A DNA stretch of 64,000 nucleotides from Heliocidaris erythrogramma (GCA_025617745.1 CM046863.1:57549829-57613828); one strand, 5' to 3'; shown: positions 1-10,620, counted from the stretch's first letter. Notes: generated by a model from the letters alone, not told the origin. Program-made: numbers and translations.

Positions 1-360
1 GGGTGATGGATGATCTGTAAACCAGATGAGATGAGATGAGAAGACTTGGTTGATGATCGATGGATGAGTAGCGATGGATTGAGTAGCGAAGGTTTGAGTA
101 GATGAGGCTTGAGTAGGAGGTTACTCGACGTTTCGGACAGGTTGACTGTCCGTCATCAGGAGTGAAGTGTGCTTGTTGTTGTTGTTGTCGGAGCTTGATG
201 GCGCTCTTCAATCTTCATAGATTATCTGCGCCACTGACGATCCATATTACTTATTTGGCCTCATGTCCACTTTGTTGAGGTGGGTTCGCTTTTCCCGGCC
301 AATGTCTTCGGGTTTGAACTGGCTCACCTGCCTCTGCGAAGTGCAAAATTAGTTTCCCAT
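1..360 (-). mobile_element. Unclassified retroelement tail
   Basis: Read on the minus strand, roughly 340-235 is open and ends at TAA, with a Lys/Arg/Pro-rich C-terminus. It is followed by a non-coding tail with a short CAA run and a hammerhead-like motif near 121-163. A terminal ORF followed by a motif of this kind is typical of Penelope-like elements and related retroelements. No reverse transcriptase or GIY-YIG signature is inside the window, so the class is an inference. The element is cut by the window start. Confidence 0.3.
121..163 (-). ncRNA. Hammerhead-ribozyme-like motif (degenerate)
   Basis: On the minus strand the order is ACTC (163-160), CTGATGA (159-153), CGGACAG (152-146), loop TCAAC, CTGTCCG (140-134), AAAC (133-130), GTC (129-127), GAGT (126-123). 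ACTC/GAGT can form stem I and CGGACAG/CTGTCCG stem II, and CTGATGA and GAAAC are the conserved core boxes. If G134 is the core G12, then C152 is an extra base. Stem III would be one pair with no loop. Activity as a monomer is therefore doubtful; it may be a decayed or dimer-dependent ribozyme, as reported for short Penelope-associated hammerheads. Confidence 0.35.
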
Positions 361-839
361 CACCTTTAATTGTGCATTATTGTAATCAAACTTTCGTATA
401 AAAAATAATGAGGATAATGACGAGTCGAATTCCTGTTTTATATTTTTTTCCGTTTTATTGCACTATTTCTATATTATAAGGTACAATTATAATATACGCA
501 TGCCCATGGGCTATACGTATTTATACAAATATATATATAATACAACAAAGGGACAGTTTATTTGTGTGCCCACTAGTAGGCTCAGCTCCTCGAATAACTG
601 AGTAACTGGTGAACTAGAAGGGGTGCATGGACCTCTGTCTTTTGGCCTCTAAAATTTATGTGCAACCCACAAGGGGTGCATGGGCCGCTGTCCTTGCCAC
701 CCACAACTAATCGCCAGCCGCGAAGGAGGCCTTCTCCAACCGTTGACCAATAAGAATTTTTTTACTGGCCCCAGAATCCGATTTACTGTAAGACTATATG
801 TGGCGAAAACGGTTTTTCGGTTCAAAGTATATTTTTGTT
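361..839. other. AT-rich intergenic DNA, nothing recognised
   Basis: No coding region or classified repeat is seen. A short direct repeat built on AAGGGGTGCATGG occurs near 619 and 672, each followed by a CTGTC-containing stretch. The rest is AT-rich. Confidence 0.5.
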
Positions 840-1084
840 TTCTTTAATATATGTCAATTATTACACTTCATCTCACAATATTGAGAAAAAACAACAACAA
901 ATTACACCCCTCTTACTCTCTTTTTGGCGATCTAACTACAACCTTACTTTGAGGATAACATTCTCTCCAGACTATATTCCATATTGGAAATGTAAGAATA
1001 TGCTAATATGAAGCAGTAAAATAGCTATTCAAATCTTTTTGTTGTTTTAATATAATTCAAGATGCCTCTAAAATTCTTCCCAAT

Positions 1085-1230
1085 AATTTCACCAAATCCA
1101 AAGTGACTAATCTAAGTCTTCTTTGCATTGTTCTTCTTTCTCTTTCGTATTTCTTACATTAAAGAAAGAAATGTTCTATTGTTTCTGAGACATTACAATA
1201 TGTACAAAAACCATTTTCATGTTGGTTACA
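1085..1230 (-). pseudogene. LINE C-terminal Cys/His segment
   Basis: The minus-strand reading contains CTYCNVSETIEHFFL, then a stop, then CKKYERER, the Cys-x2-Cys...His...Cys pattern found at the C-terminus of I-type LINEs. It continues the segment at 2905-3090 once the intervening Tc1-type element is ignored. One in-frame stop shows decay. Confidence 0.6.
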
Positions 1231-1232
1231 TA

Positions 1233-2902
1233 CAGTTAACAACAAAATTATTCATACCCCTTGGAAAATTCTAGTTTTTTGCATTTTTCCTAAAAATGAA
1301 TGGTTAAATGAAGTTACTTGCACATCACTTGAATACATTTAGTTATCATCTGCAAATGAATGCCGTTTCCGGTTTCACCTCATTTGCATAAAAATAGAAA
1401 AGGTGAGTTATCCAAACTGGGCGATGTTCAAAATTATTCATACCCTTGGTGATTTATTGACTTTGTCAATCACTATGAATCCGATCCTTGTGATTAATGC
1501 TTGTAATTCACTTTATTTTAATACACCGTCACAAGGCTTCCGGGGAGGGGTCTCTGCTGGGATATCAGGCCAGTACCTGTTCTCCGATGGCTCAATCTCC
1601 TTGAGGATGTGTCCACACATGCCTTCACCTGACCTTCAGGGAGTTCATTAGATTTCGTGTCCTACAGGTGATGCAGTTATCAACTTCATGATGACAGGAC
1701 TATAATATTGAAATTTTCGGTCATTTATTCCATGCATTTTAATGAAAATTCGGTATCTACTTATGAAGCAAAGCACCATTCCTGAAGAGCCCTTCCCTTT
1801 TGCACTGCCTGTGGGAGGGTTCACCTTTATTCATTGACCCCATTCTTAATCAGAGTGCTCAGGAAGGCCATGTTGGTGATATTAAAGTCATTGCATGACT
1901 CTAACGTCAGGTCACCATGAATAACAGTATGTAACCTTTGAGTAGCATACACATCCCACATTGACTGTTACTGTATATCAATCTTCATATGGTATATTCT
2001 TTGTATCTTTGGTATGAAAGCTTCAATCCTTGATATCAAAATGAATGTAAACCAAATTTATACCATATGCCCTCCATGTTACCAGCTGCAGTGCACAAAA
2101 TGCTTCCACTTTGACAGTGCACTGGAACATAAAGATCAGTATTTTAAGCTTCACTAGAGTACCCACTTGCAGGTGTCCGTATCAAAAATGTGTCAATCAG
2201 TGTAACTGAATAAACTGATAAAATTGGCACCATCCAACCTTTAGACAACTACCATGGCCTCCCTAAACATTCTTAATAATAATGGAACAAAAGTATCAGG
2301 AAATACCTTCCCTTGACAGTGCAACAGTGAATGCCTCTAGGGAAGTCCCTCCAGGAAGAGTGCTTTGTTTCAACTTAGAAATACAGAATTGTCATTAAAA
2401 TGTAAGGAATATTAACGAAATATCAATATCATAGTTCTATCCTCATGACGTCTAAAACTACACCACCTGCAAACACAAAATCTGCTTTAAATCCACCAAA
2501 TCCCCTGAAGACCAGGTGATGGCATGTGTGGACAACATCCTCAAGGAGATTGGGCCATTGGAGACCAGGTATTGGCCTGATATCTCAGTAGAGACCTCCA
2601 GAAGCATTGTGACAGTGTGAAGAAAGTGTTACGAGCATTAATCACAAGGACTGGATTCATACTGATTGACAAAGTCAATAGATCACCAAGGGTATGAATA
2701 ATTTTGAACATCACCCAGTTTGGATAATTCACCTTTTCTATTGTTATGCAAATGAGGTGAAACCAGAAACAGCATTCTTTTGCAGATGATAACTAAATGT
2801 ATTCAAGTGATGTGTAATTAAATTCAGTTAACCATTCATTTTTAGGAAAAATGCAAAAAACTAGAATTTTCCAAGGGGTATGAATAATTTTGTTGTTAAC
2901 TG
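1233..2902. mobile_element. Tc1/mariner-like non-autonomous element with long inverted repeats, TA target
   Basis: The element starts CAGTTAACAACAAAATTATT at 1233 and ends with the inverse at 2902, flanked on both sides by TA (1231-1232 and 2903-2904), the Tc1/mariner target duplication. The inverted arms are unusually long: similarity runs from about 1233-1650 on the left and 2480-2902 on the right, with about 830 bp of unrelated DNA between. No transposase ORF is seen. It interrupts the Cys-rich C-terminus of the antisense LINE, so it is younger than that LINE. Confidence 0.75.
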
Positions 2903-2904
2903 TA

Positions 2905-3851
2905 TGTATAAATAGTAATTTAATTTGCATTTTCCTAGTCTTAATTGATGGATTATAACTTCCTCATTTCTGTTAAGACCTTGGAAATTTACAGGTTCTG
3001 TAATGTCAGGCTGTATTTCAAATAAATGTCTACCATTTAATGAGGATTCCCATTGAACTTGCCAAGTTTCTTTGTAAACTGATGACATATAGTTTGTTAA
3101 TTCCTCTTTTATAATATATGGAATTTCCAGATCAATATTTTATTTTGACGCTCCTTTTTTGGCTAGATTATCCACAATTTCATTACCTGCAATACCGCAA
3201 TGGGATGGTATCCATTCAAAATTTACAGCTACATCTGACATTTGTATTGTATTTTATATATAGTATATCACCAATGAGATTATTTTGTATTTGATTGTTT
3301 TCTATGGCCAGAAGTGCTGACAATGAGTCTGTTAAAAATACGACTGACATTCCTCTGCAATCTTCAAGCCATTCCAGAGCCATTACTATAGCTGCTAATT
3401 CTGCTCTCATTATATTTATTGACGTTAATCTAAAAAATCTTTTTATATCCAGTTCAGGTATAAAAAATGCAGAACCGGTGCTTTTGTCTTCTTTTTTTGA
3501 TCCGTCAGTATATATTTTTAAATAACCTTTCAATCTTGTATGTATCCTTTCTAAAACACAGTTCTTCATGTCATGAATTGAATTACTTTTCTTGTTTATG
3601 ATTTTGTGAATATGATATGATATGTTGGGCATATTATAAGTCCAAAAAGGTTCTCTTAATATTCTTTGGCTCAACTGCTCAACTTTAAATTCGGCATTAC
3701 ATGCTCTTTTGACAAAGGGTCCTTGACCTGGTTTCCAAGTATATTGATCAAGATACCAGGAGTCCAGGACGGTTCGATTATTACCAAAGTAGGATGATGG
3801 GTATCTATATTTGACCCAAAAAAAAAGAACATATGAAGAGCTTACTTGCAA
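2905..3851 (-). pseudogene. LINE RNase H domain and C-terminal linker
   Basis: The 3851-3216 reading carries a ribonuclease HI domain: IYTDGSKK (first Asp, about residue 116), RAELAAI (Glu 151) and FLTDSLSAL (Asp 175). After a frame change the fourth motif, WIPSHCGIAGNEIVDNLAK, is readable around 3205-3145, followed by a TAA and then the segment at 3090-2905. All four catalytic positions (D, E, D, D) are therefore visible. At least one frameshift and one stop separate the parts, so it is not functional. In its family this domain removes the RNA strand after cDNA synthesis. Confidence 0.75.
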
Positions 3852-5436
3852 AAGGCCCTAAATCCATTTTTTATCATATGGCACTTTTTTTATATGCCTT
3901 AATAGAGATTCACCATGTGCATCAAACTGGCTATATTTCAACTTCTAAAAGTTTCAGGAAGTTTGTTAAAAAATGAGATGAAAATTATGTTTTCTTTCAA
4001 AAGGCCCTAAATCCAAAACACTTTTCTTGCAAAAAGCCCTATATCCATTCATCTATCCTGCATCCTGATTGGCTAAGAGAATAGGTTTTTGGCATGAATG
4101 ACCAATCACGCGCCTCCACACAACACACAACCATCTATCCAGAGACTCTGTGTGAGAATCTTTCCAGCTTTTTGACTTTTTTATTGGAATTAAATACACA
4201 AAATTCCTTAGTTTATCAAGATCTTGAAAATTACTACAACAATGGAGCTTGCAGATATAACCAACAATCCCAGAAAAAAAGAAATAAAAATGAAATGAAA
4301 TGAAGTCTTATTGGATGTACATGAGTATAGGTGATATGAGGATGGTGATATTGAAAAAGGTTGTTGTTGTTAAATCTAATGACATGAATAATACAGCCAT
4401 GACAAAGATGATGGTGATGATGCTACTGTTAGTGATGGTGATGTTGATGAAGACAGTGATAAATGATATGATGGTAGAAATGGTGATAGAGATAATAATA
4501 ATAGCGGTGGCAATGATAATGGCGATAAAGGTATTTACGATCTCCATAATGACGATGATGATGATGACGGTTATGATGGTGATGATAATGGCAATAATGA
4601 TAACAACAATGATAATGTTGGTTATGATGATGTTGACGCTGATTTCATTCATGTGTATGATGGTGTGATGCTGAATGTTCTGATGATGGTAATGGTGTGA
4701 TGACGATGGCAATTATACGGGTGATAATGATGGTATTGGTTACGTGATGTGATGTTGATTATGATGATGCAATTCTACTCTGGATACAGTAGATATTGTT
4801 ATTATTTTGAGCAAATCTGCTTTATTAAGGGCAGATAATGACTGGCTACTGTCAGTAGACAATACAAATTATCTTTGGAATCGACTTAAAAATGTTGCTA
4901 TATCAGGCAAGGTTTATCCGAGCAAAGCAAATATTTTATGCAGTTATCTGGAGCAAGTCTGCTTTATTTTTAAGGTCAGATGATGATTTTCGATAAGTCA
5001 CCCCAATTATCTTTCGAAGTTTAAATTTTGATTGATTTTATAATGTTGCTATATCAGGCAAGGTTTATTATAACCCATTGAACATAGGCAGGTGGAGCAG
5101 CACAAGAGGTTAGGTGAACAAGGGCGGTGGATTTTTGGTTCATTAGAAAGATTTTTAATGCGTAAATTACTATTATCATTCAAGACTTTTCTTGCAAAAG
5201 GCCCTAAATCCCACTTTTCTTGCAAAAGGCCCTAAATCCAAAAAAATAATAAATATAAAAAATCATATAAAATATTTGACGGCCGCAGGATTTTTAAAAT
5301 TGTGATTATTGTTACTTGTGGTGATGTCTCTTAAACATACATGAAGATCTTCTTGAATGAAATCATAGAACTGTGTGAAACAAAAAATCTCAATTTACTA
5401 AGAAGTAGGTAAAGTGGATTTAGGGCCTTTTGCAAG
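3845..5436. mobile_element. 1.6 kb inverted-end element with repeated TTGCAAAAGGCCCTAAATCC motif
   Basis: The motif CTTGCAAAAGGCCCTAAATC begins the element at 3845 and its inverse ends it at 5436. Further direct copies lie near 3996, 4026 (variant), 5191 and 5219, so the ends are built from a subterminal repeat. No ORF resembling a transposase is present. The interior includes a degenerate GAT-rich tract (4290-4790). It splits the LINE between its RT and RNase H parts. Flanking LINE bases occur as an inverted rather than direct copy (CATATGAAGAG on the left, CTCTTCATAT on the right), so no ordinary target duplication is visible. Confidence 0.6.
4290..4790. repeat. Degenerate (GAT)n low-complexity tract
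   Basis: This is a GATGATGGT-rich stretch with many substitutions, inside the 3845-5436 element. The Met/Ile/Val-rich peptides it encodes on both strands are by-products of the repeat. Confidence 0.8.
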
Positions 5437-5835
5437 AAAACTCTTCATATATTTGTCAACAAATAAATTTCTTCTTAGTTGTAAAGGACGTTCACCACAT
5501 TCTACCTGAAGTGCTTCAAGAGAGGAGTTATAAACTGCACCTGTAATTATTTTCAATGACTGATATTGGACTGAATCTAATTCTTGTTTTGTTGAAAGAC
5601 TTGCAGAGTCGTATAATTCACATCCGTAGTCCAATATAGATCTAATAAGTCCTTTGTAAACTAGATAAAGGATTGAACTATTATTTCCCCATCCTGTTCC
5701 TGCAATGCAACGTAATAAATTAATTCTACAGCACTTCATTTTCAATGTATTAATATGTTTTTTCCATGTTAGTCTGACATCAAACCAGATGCCAAGAAAT
5801 TTATCTCTCTTTCTCTGTTCATCATTATTACCCAC
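5398..5835 (-). pseudogene. LINE reverse transcriptase, part after the polymerase site
   Basis: The reading contains DKFLGIWFDVRLTWKKHI, YKGLIRSILDYGCELY and SLKIITGAVYNSS, the thumb-side signatures of I/jockey-type LINE RTs downstream of the FADD polymerase motif. The palm motifs are absent, so this is a 5'-truncated copy. Open reading stops where element 3845-5436 was inserted. Upstream, in another frame (5880-5838), SRPLEFYF-type residues plausibly continue the RT, which would place the LINE boundary near 5880. Confidence 0.75.
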
Positions 5836-5837
5836 AG

Positions 5838-6355
5838 GTTAGAGAAGTAAAATTCGAGAGGTCTACTATAACTACAAACGTGATGAGTGGGTTATGGTCC
5901 TGCCTAGCATCATTTGCGAAGGTACATACTCTCGCCATCACAGACTCCTCTCTCAGTTTCCCTCCATCTCATCCTGAGCTTCCATCCGTCACAATGCTGG
6001 CAGCCAGGAGAGTGACGTCACAAAGCTACGAAGGTCTGCTCTCATCGCTACCTGGCTTGAAAGAGATCGATATCACTATCGATGATGCAGAGAGAGACAT
6101 ACCTCAGATCACGGCTGGTCTTCGTCTGACCGGGGGACAGCAGCTCACACACATCAGCCTTATAGCACCGCTATCACTCCCATCAGAGAAGAAGAATGTA
6201 TCGAGAGAGACGATGAGAGGACTGGGTCTTCTGATCAGAGAACATACTGAGAACCTGCAGTGGCTAGCTTTATCAGGAGTAAAGTGCAGAGATGAGGGAG
6301 ACTTGGTTGAATTTGCAGAGTGCTGCAGACGTTTGAAGACGATGAATTATCTAGC
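5838..6355 (+). CDS. LRR exon 1 (NLR/LRR family), 518 bp, phase 0 to 2
   Basis: This large internal exon belongs to a leucine-rich-repeat protein. It is bounded by CACAG before 5838 and GTGAGT after 6355; 518 bp is 172 codons plus two bases. From about 5886 it aligns with exon 5 (29508-30025) and exon 3 (17691-18178): LWSCL, then SDSSLSF-type and PPELPSV blocks, SQSYEGLLSSLPGLKEIDIT, a conserved IDDAERD segment, SRETMRGLGLLIRE and a C-terminal ECCRRLKTM. Spaced Leu/Ile strands fit LRRs. The family resembles the LRR part of expanded echinoderm NLR-type immune receptors, but no NACHT domain is in the window. The first 15 or so codons do not match the other copies and probably come from the adjacent LINE, so the exon may be broken or may use a LINE-supplied acceptor. 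Confidence 0.65.
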
Positions 6356-7486
6356 GTGAGTTCATTTTATAATTGAGTGAGTTTCACTGCATTTTCGATC
6401 ATTGACAATATTTTTGTTGGTAAGACTAAATAAGACTATAAAACTACTATCATAATTACCTGTAGGCCTATGCCCTGCATGGTTAAAGATGTCTTGTTCA
6501 AATATTTTGTTAACAAACATCTTAGGTCTAGGCCTAGGCCTACATGCAGTGTTGTAGTGGTAAATATTTTTTTGGGTATACTCCCTTATACTAATAGCTC
6601 AATCCTCAGAGCACCAAGCTAACGACGAGGCGATGCACCGTGCTGTGGTGGTGATTAACAAACACAACCCCCCCCCCCCCCCCCGTGACCTGACAAGAAA
6701 ACACACACACTCACCCTCACACACCCTCACACACTGATTTGTGGGGAACTTTATTGTTTTCTCCTATTGTATTTTGTACCCCACAAGCATGACGGAATAA
6801 AGGCCTTCATTGTGCTCTATTGTTCTCTGTACCCCAAAAATGAATCTATGTAAACACACTCATCCTCACACACACACACACACATACACACACGCAAATC
6901 ATCTGTCACAATATCATCTCACAATGTTAAAATTAAGTTTTGCAAAAAGCATCAAAATTTGAAGAAAAAAAAATTGAACACATTAGGGAGTTATATTTTC
7001 AGACAAAAAAACATCAAGTCATATTTTCAGACCAACCCTTGCATAAGTCCTATAGATCTATACATGTCTAAATCACCAAGAACAAAAATCATCCAAGATG
7101 ATTCCAGCCGTTGTCATAATAATATTTATTTCCAGTTTATGCAACACTCATTTACATGTAACTGCTGATACAGATATTTATAAGACACGCTGTCATAGAT
7201 CTCCAAATGGTTTGGTACTGCAACTATACGGTACCATATATTTCATACATCTTGTTGTGTAGTTTGAAATAAATGTACTTTAAGATACTTACCCACTGTT
7301 AATAACATTCACTGTTTTACTTTTGTATGTGTAATTTTCATATGATTAAAGACACCTGTTCAACAATTAAATAAGATTGAGTTGTGCTCACAGGTGTAGC
7401 CAGGATTTTTCGATAGGGGGGCCACAGGGGTGTCGATGCGTGTTCATGATCGGGGGGGGGGGGGGTTGACCAGCAAGGGAGCGAAG
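6356..7486. other. Intron 1, left part: simple repeats
   Basis: Intron sequence with a TAGGCCTAGGCCTA-type palindrome near 6527-6543, a poly-C run at 6669-6684 and CA-rich microsatellites near 6700-6730 and 6860-6895. The motif around 7385-7465 (GTAGCCAGGATTTTTCG, then poly-G) resembles the end of a degraded hAT-type miniature element. No exon is recognised. Confidence 0.5.
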
Positions 7487-8935
7487 CCAGTGGCGTATCT
7501 AGGGATTATGGCACCCGGTGCAAAAAAACGAAGTCCCCCCCCCCCCCCTCCCCCCCCCCCCTCCTAAACTAACGAAAACCCTGAAAGGCTTGAGAAAGAG
7601 TCCAGAAATTCAGCAAGGGTACCTGAGGTTGAGATTTCTTTCAAAAGTTGAACCTTTGCAATGCTGTTTTATACACTTTATTTATCCTACATCGGGGGCG
7701 CAGTATTTAGCAGGAGTGATGATGTATCGAGCAAAGCAATTACATCTTTATTTTTTCAAATTTTGAACCCTTTAAGCTATTTAAGAACAATATAGGCCTA
7801 CTGGGGGCGCGAAATTACGAGATCTTGAAAGATAATAATTATGCGAGGGAGCAAAGCGACCGAGCTTTCGAAAAAAATTGCATTTCAAACCTCCAAAAAC
7901 TAGATTTTTAGTGCATTATATAACAAATTTGAGAGAAAGATAACTGCTCGTAGCACCCCCTTTTTTTTTGGGGGGGGGGGGGGGGGAAGGTATATCGAGC
8001 TCAGGACTACTGTACGGTTATTTGGACGCAATACGGCATTGTATGTAACAAGGGTGGGTCCAGGAAGGGGGTAATTTCCCCTTCCCGCTCGGAGCGCTAA
8101 AGCTCTGACGTTTTATATAGCAAATTTAAAAGAAAGATAACGGCTCGTAGCACCTTTTTAGGTGGAAAGTTATTTCGACGTCTGCTTTTCGGTTATTTGG
8201 GCGTAATACTGCACTGCAACAGGGATGGGTGTAGGGAGGGGGGAGGGTTACCCCCTTCCTGCGCGAAGCGCGAAAGCTCTGACATTTTAGCAAATTTGAG
8301 AGAAAGATAACGGCTTGTAGCAAACAAACTTTTAGGCGGAAAGTTATAGTTCGACGAACCGACTGCTTTTCAATTATTTGGAGCAATATTGCACGGTATA
8401 TAACAGGGGTGGGTGCAGGAAGGAGGAGTTTCCCTCCTTCCCGCGCGAAGCGCGAAAGCTCTCACGTTTTAGCACCTTTTTTAGGCGGAATGTTAGTTCG
8501 AAGCTCTGGCTGCTTTTCAGTTATTTTGGACGTAATACTGCACTGTAACAAGAATGGGTGCAGGGAGTGGGAGTTTCCCCATTCCCGCGTGAAGCGCGAA
8601 AGCTCCGACGTTTTAGCAAATTAGAGACAGAAAACGGCTTGTATAGCAAACAATTTGTTTAGGCGGAAAGTTATAGTTCGACGCCATGACTGCTTTTCAG
8701 TTCTTATATAATACTGCAGGGGTTGGTGCAGGGAGAGGAGAGTTATTTCCCCCTTCCCGCGCGAAGCGCGAAAACTTTGACGTTTTTGCAAATTTTGAGA
8801 GAAAGATAACGGCTTGTAGCGCCTTTTTAACCCTTTTTCTCTCACTTCTCCCGATTTTTGCTCTCGCTTCTTTTTAGTGGCTGAATGGGGGGGGGGGGGG
8901 GATGGTCCCCTTGTGCCCCCTGTCTACGCCAGTGG
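7487..8935. mobile_element. hAT-like non-autonomous element with internal tandem repeats
   Basis: The left end CCAGTGGCGTATCTAGGG (7487) and the inverse of the right end, CCACTGGCGTAGACAGGGG (8935), are imperfect terminal inverted repeats of the CAGTGGCG type common in animal hAT MITEs. The interior has at least five diverged copies of a 150-180 bp unit between about 7850 and 8840. Each contains GCGCGAAGCGCG followed by AAAGCTCTGACGTTTTAGC, then GAGAGAAAGATAACGGCT. Poly-C and poly-G runs lie near both ends. No coding capacity is evident. Confidence 0.55.
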
Positions 8936-9365
8936 TTGTGTTTTTTTAAAGCCTGCATTTATAGTTGTAGAAGTGAATGCGAGTAGTAAGTTTGTAGTTT
9001 AGACAGTGTAACATTCACAGTGCCCTGATTATAAACACGATTTCAAAAGCATCTTTTTCACAATAAATATCACATCAAAATATAATTAAATCTTAGTTTT
9101 TGCAAAAGGCATCAAGCATTAGTGAGTCGTATTTTCAGACCAATCATTGCATCAACCATATGTCCAAAATGCACAAACTAATCCAAAAATAATCAAACCG
9201 TTGTCATAATAATGATTTTCTAGTTCTAGTTTCTGCAAATTCTCATCACCTGTACATTTTGTTGGGAGCTTGAGCAAAATATTCATGAAGATACATACCC
9301 AATGTTAATAACATTTTTTTAAAACTTTTTTTTTTGATGTGCAAACAGTGCAGTTTTGGTAATTG
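8936..9365. other. Intron 1, AT-rich, nothing recognised
   Basis: Part of this stretch (9060-9340) resembles sequence at 6900-7310: both carry TTTTGCAAAAGGCATCAA-like and TTGTCATAATAAT segments in the same order. An old duplication flanking the 7487-8935 element is likely. Confidence 0.45.
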
Positions 9366-9778
9366 AACACAACGAACTGTTTAACAGTTATCTTGCCCCC
9401 ATATCTTCAAGACTTGGTCACCCTTCGTTCCTCCTCTTCTGCCAGACCCCTCCGTTCATCTTCCTCTCTCCAATTATCTTATGGCCCACGTACAAAAACC
9501 CGGTATGACGACCGAGCCTATTCGTCCATTGCCCCCACCCTTTGGAACAAACTCCCATCCCATATTCAGAATGCCACATCTATCGAATCATTTAAAATCC
9601 TCCTAAAAACCCATCTTTTTAAGCAGTTGTAATTTTTATGGAGGCGCATACATGTAGTTACTGTTTTGCTTTTATGTTATCGTGTTTACTATAGTTTACT
9701 TACTTAGACAGACAACCAGTGCGCTTAGAAACGCCCGTATAAAGCGCCATATAAATGCAATTATTATTATTATTATTA
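9366..9778 (+). pseudogene. 3' end of a CR1/L2-type LINE
   Basis: The peptide at 9363-9632 ends PTLWNKLPSHIQNATSIESF and KTHLFKQL, the usual C-terminus of CR1/L2-superfamily reverse transcriptases. After the stop there is a short 3' UTR and a tail of ATT repeats at 9762-9778, preceded by AAGCGCCATATAAATGCA. This is a severely 5'-truncated copy, as expected from incomplete target-primed reverse transcription. It lies in intron 1. Confidence 0.7.
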
Positions 9779-10331
9779 ACTACAACTGAGTTCTGCTTTT
9801 TGAGGCCTGAATTCGCCTCAATTTTCCTCAAACCTCAAAGGCTGAAATTCCTTAGTTGATCCTGGGACCTGGCCACCGCATGAAATCAGCTCCGCCTCCT
9901 TTGGCCTTGAAGTTGTACATTGTATATTTTGTACGGCGCATGGGCCATGATGATGGCCTAGCGGCTATATTATACTAGGATATAGCCAGCTCGCGCCTAG
10001 CCTGGCAGCTAGGCTCGCACTTGCTATACCTAGCCGCGCCGGTCAGGGGCCTCGGGCTGGGCACATCCGCCACATGCACATCACACGCGCGCCGCGGGCC
10101 CGGCCGGATATGGATCGGATGTACGTAAAAACATAATAAATTATTCTTTTTTTTCCTATATATATATAAATTTAAAACCTGATAATTTTTTTTGAAGTAT
10201 ACGCGCGTATACCCCAAAAAGTCAAATTTCTTTCTTAGGTATACGGCGTATACAAGCGTATACGCTCCACTACACCACTGCCTACATGTACTTAACCTTA
10301 CACATGTAATTATCTTGTAAACATGGTGCAG
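9779..10331. other. Intron 1, right part, with a GC-rich patch
   Basis: A GC-rich patch at 9965-10110 (GCGCGCCGCGGGCCCGGCC and surroundings) stands out from the AT-rich background. It is followed by palindromic GTATACGCGCGTATAC near 10198. The last 60 bases, ending GGTGCAG at 10331, form the acceptor region of exon 2. Confidence 0.45.
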
Positions 10332-10428
10332 GCTTCTTGACTGTGGATCTAAACAAGGCGCTAGACTGGATTCTCTCACCAATCTTCTTCTCAACTCGAA
10401 TGAATCACTAAGGGTGATTGCTTTGCAT
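10332..10428 (+). CDS. LRR exon 2, 97 bp, phase 2 to 0
   Basis: This small exon lies between GTGCAG (ending 10331) and GTAAGT (from 10429). Its first base completes the codon left open by exon 1 (GC + G, Ala). The remaining 32 codons are open and read LLDCGSK, then LDSLTNLLLNSNESLRVIAL, which fits an LRR consensus (LxxLxxLLxxNxxLRxIxL). It ends in phase 0, exactly what exon 3 needs. The length is 1 mod 3, the only class that can link two phase-0-to-2 exons. Recognition rests on phase, splice sites and LRR spacing rather than on transcript evidence. Confidence 0.6.
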
Positions 10429-10444
10429 GTAAGTTGTGGTTTAT

Positions 10445-10620
10445 TACCATTTGGTCCAATAGTCATAATCTTACATCGTTCAGTCTAATAATTAATAATA
10501 TACATTTCGTCCAATCAACGTTTCGTATAGCAATTCCGTCTCTAGGCTATAACCATTTGGTCTAGGCTAATACTTTCTTTTTGGCAATTGGTCCAATTAG
10601 GCTACCATTTGGTCTAATGA
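10445..10620 (+). repeat. Left TTTGGTCCAAT array, outer part
   Basis: Degenerate repeats of ATTTGGTCCAATNGTC-like units. The element 10627-11304 is inserted in the array, which continues at 11325-11530. Confidence 0.6.

Larger units (their letters stand above)
840..5880 (-). mobile_element. RNase H-bearing LINE (I superfamily), 5'-truncated, with two nested insertions
   Basis: Minus-strand pieces in the right order give the C-terminal part of a non-LTR retrotransposon polyprotein: the region after the polymerase site (5835-5440), a linker and RNase H (3851-3130), a post-RNase H segment (3090-2905) and a Cys-rich tail (1230-1090). An RNase H domain after the RT is characteristic of the I superfamily (I, Nimb, Ingi and relatives). 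Endonuclease and polymerase palm are missing. Two elements sit inside it, 3845-5436 and 1233-2902. The 3' end near 840 is approximate. The truncated end lies at about 5880, directly against the first LRR exon. Confidence 0.7.

Noticed and set aside
9975..10466. 163-residue minus-strand ORF
   Set aside because: It crosses a GC-rich patch, simple AT sequence and the antisense of LRR exon 2, and shows no family motif.
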